Source: Planctomycetaceae bacterium (GTDB taxonomy: Bacteria > Planctomycetota > Planctomycetia > Pirellulales > Thermoguttaceae). From it: a stretch of 14,250 nucleotides of DNA. The DNA lies in the NCBI GenBank assembly GCA_031256755.1, contig JAIRPZ010000142.1, forward strand, positions 1-14,250, in the 5' to 3' direction. How positions within the stretch are numbered: position 1 is the first letter of the stretch; each line of letters opens with the position of its first letter. Made by a program: the position numbers and the translations under genes. A model generated the notes under the pieces. The model made no database searches and was not told where the DNA came from. It saw only the letters and a program-made list of their open reading frames with translations. Of this stretch, positions 13,409-14,250 are shown piece after piece.

Positions 13409-13915
13409 CTACTTTGCGACCGGCGTATCGGCTCTCCGCTTACTGGCGGGATGTTTTTCTTTCGGAAAATCGCGTTCCGATATTTTTTCCAGCACCGATT
13501 CGTCATATAAAGGGTAACGGATCACTTTGCCGTCTTTGAACAAATCCACCGCATCAAGTTGTCCGTCCGCATCAAAGTCGTGGTATATCCGATTGAAAGT
13601 CGCATCGGCATTCATTACTGAATAAAGGTACCTTAATGGCTTTCCCTCCGGGTCGTAAGTGAACCGGCAAGATATACGCGGCAGCGACTCGCCGCTTAAC
13701 GTCTTACTATCCACCGTCAGTATCTGTCCATTTTCCGATCCCTTGCGTTCGGCTATCGGAAAATCCAATCCTTGCGTAATACAGTAATCACCGGTCTTTT
13801 TATCATATCGAACGATGAGATCGCCCACTTTCGCCAGAACGGGTATTTGTTCATCAAATAACCAAGCAGGCACCGTCACGACTCCGCATGAGAACTGCGC
13901 CAACCATAACGTCAA
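13409..13915 (-). CDS. Hypothetical protein with DxDxDG loop; start region out of frame
   Basis: Not recognised. Seen: 168 residues from a TTG at 13915. It starts with a hydrophobic segment (LWLAQFSCGVVTVPAWLF), then beta-rich sequence, FTYDPEGKPLRYLYSV, and DFDADGQLDAVDLF, which has the spacing of a calcium-binding DxDxDGxxD loop as in EF-hand or dockerin-like repeats. The C-terminus is Lys/Arg-rich. A proper ATG lies at 13973 (MKKGIIRS...) but in another frame. Removing one base from either the six-A run (13965-13970) or the five-G run (13924-13928) joins it to this ORF and creates a convincing signal or membrane-anchor sequence. It is therefore a frameshifted gene, a sequencing error, or phase-variable. 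Likely exported or membrane-anchored if intact. Confidence 0.5.
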   Translation of the reverse strand: MTLWLAQFSCGVVTVPAWLFDEQIPVLAKVGDLIVRYDKKTGDYCITQGLDFPIAERKGSENGQILTVDSKTLSGESLPRISCRFTYDPEGKPLRYLYSVMNADATFNRIYHDFDADGQLDAVDLFKDGKVIRYPLYDESVLEKISERDFPKEKHPASKRRADTPVAK

Positions 13916-13969
13916 AGCACCCGCCCCCGAAAAGGACGTAAAATAAAATTGAACGAATAATGCCTTTTT

Positions 13970-14050
13970 TCATTGTTCTTTGATTGTATCGGATTTCGGA
14001 TCGTTTTTCAAATCTGCTCCGGCACGGTACCGTTCCGGCAGGGCTTTCAT
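13970..14050 (-). CDS. 26-residue mini-ORF linked by ATGA overlaps
   Basis: Seen: ATG at 14050 overlaps the TGA of the upstream gene (14047-14049) as ATGA, and its own TGA (13970-13972) overlaps the ATG at 13973 in the same way. The product starts MKALPERYRAG and ends SDTIKEQ. Its second half comes from a diverged copy of the upstream gene's 3' end. It could be a real translational coupler or just a by-product of the duplication; no family is recognised. Confidence 0.3.
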   Translation of the reverse strand: MKALPERYRAGADLKNDPKSDTIKEQ

Positions 14051-14091
14051 TGTATCGGACTTTGCACGCTTTTCAAATCTACCGGACAAGG
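13981..14091. repeat. Imperfect direct repeat of about 45 bp
   Basis: Copy A (13981-14027) and copy B (14047-14091) share ATTGTATCGGA, then a diverged middle, then TTTTCAAATCT and CGG. Copy B is the 3' end of the gene running off the window (residues VDLKSVQSPIQ and stop). Copy A lies in the mini-ORF and encodes ADLKNDPKSD in the matching frame. This suggests a duplication of the gene's tail. Confidence 0.6.
14019..14038. repeat. 20-bp near-perfect palindrome
   Basis: CCGG-c-ACGGTACCGT-t-CCGG has 18 of 20 positions in dyad symmetry and no loop. It lies between the two copies of the direct repeat. It might be an operator or the centre of a past rearrangement. Confidence 0.45.
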
Positions 14092-14250
14092 ACGATCAGT
14101 AGACATTTTTTGATCATCTAAAGAATCAATAAAATCTTCTATTTCTTTTTTTGATGCGGATTCAATGTGAGACATGATGTTCCAATCTCTTTCCCGATTC
14201 TTTTCTTGATTTTCCAATAAAACATGGACATAATCGTACAATTTATAAGT
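14047..14250 (-). CDS. 3' end of a hypothetical gene, truncated by the window edge
   Basis: Not recognised. Seen: the frame is open to the last base, giving 67 residues with no clear start inside the window, so the gene most likely begins beyond 14250; a TTG at 14241 is an unlikely start. The sequence is hydrophilic and helix-prone, with acidic residues (KKEIEDFIDSLDDQK) and a tail DRPCPVDLKSVQSPIQ. Its TGA overlaps the ATG of the mini-ORF. AT-rich composition matches the rest of this end. Confidence 0.5.
   Translation of the reverse strand, partial: TYKLYDYVHVLLENQEKNRERDWNIMSHIESASKKEIEDFIDSLDDQKMSTDRPCPVDLKSVQSPIQ

Noticed and set aside
13409..13915. RHS-type toxin fragment suggested by FTYDPEGKPLRY
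   Set aside because: Only one YDxxGxL-like unit is present, so there is no RHS repeat array and no toxin domain to support it.
1..14250. CRISPR array, tRNA or rRNA gene, complete insertion sequence, defence system
   Set aside because: No regular spaced repeats, cloverleaf sequences, rRNA motifs, intact transposase or defence nuclease/helicase clusters were seen on reading both strands.

Overview
The window looks like chromosomal DNA of a PVC-group bacterium, most likely a planctomycete. This rests on the mix of genes: a secreted DUF1080 (3-keto-disaccharide hydrolase) protein, a YnbB-type CdsA, a RicT/PSP1 protein, RuvB, and two secreted low-complexity proteins without recognisable relatives. 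No 16S or marker search was possible, so the phylum is an inference. Base composition is moderate over the core genes and clearly AT-richer at both ends.

Left end (1-1690): an AT-rich short-chain dehydrogenase/reductase (SDR) gene with a strong Shine-Dalgarno sequence. It is preceded by a palindromic block shaped like an integron attC site and followed by a decayed ISAs1-family transposase 3' end on the minus strand. This looks like an acquired segment.

Core (1691-12174): dapB (lysine/diaminopimelate synthesis) converges on a minus-strand series of pilT (pilus retraction ATPase), an ogt-type O6-alkylguanine repair protein and a secreted DUF1080 protein. Next comes a divergent pair of secreted, low-complexity hypothetical proteins sharing a promoter region. 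An alpha-oxoamine synthase-like PLP enzyme is divergent from cdsA. The plus strand continues with ricT and ruvB, and ruvB overlaps a convergent CPBP membrane protease gene by 21 bp. These are mostly single-gene transcription units with their own promoters. A recurring promoter form is TTGnnn-16/17 bp-TACACT or similar, and several genes (ruvB, cdsA, dapB, the 217-aa gene) have the -10 only 7-12 bp before the ATG, implying leaderless or near-leaderless mRNAs.

Right end (12385-14250): minus-strand accessory DNA with unrecognised genes: a 217-aa protein, a small probably frameshifted ORF, a protein with a calcium-loop-like DxDxDG motif whose start region is out of frame, a 26-aa mini-ORF joined by ATGA overlaps to its neighbours, and the 3' end of a gene that runs off the window. 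The mini-ORF contains a diverged copy of the preceding gene's 3' end, so this end looks like a region of duplication and decay.

No tRNA, rRNA, CRISPR array or complete mobile element was seen. No defence or other multi-gene system could be supported.
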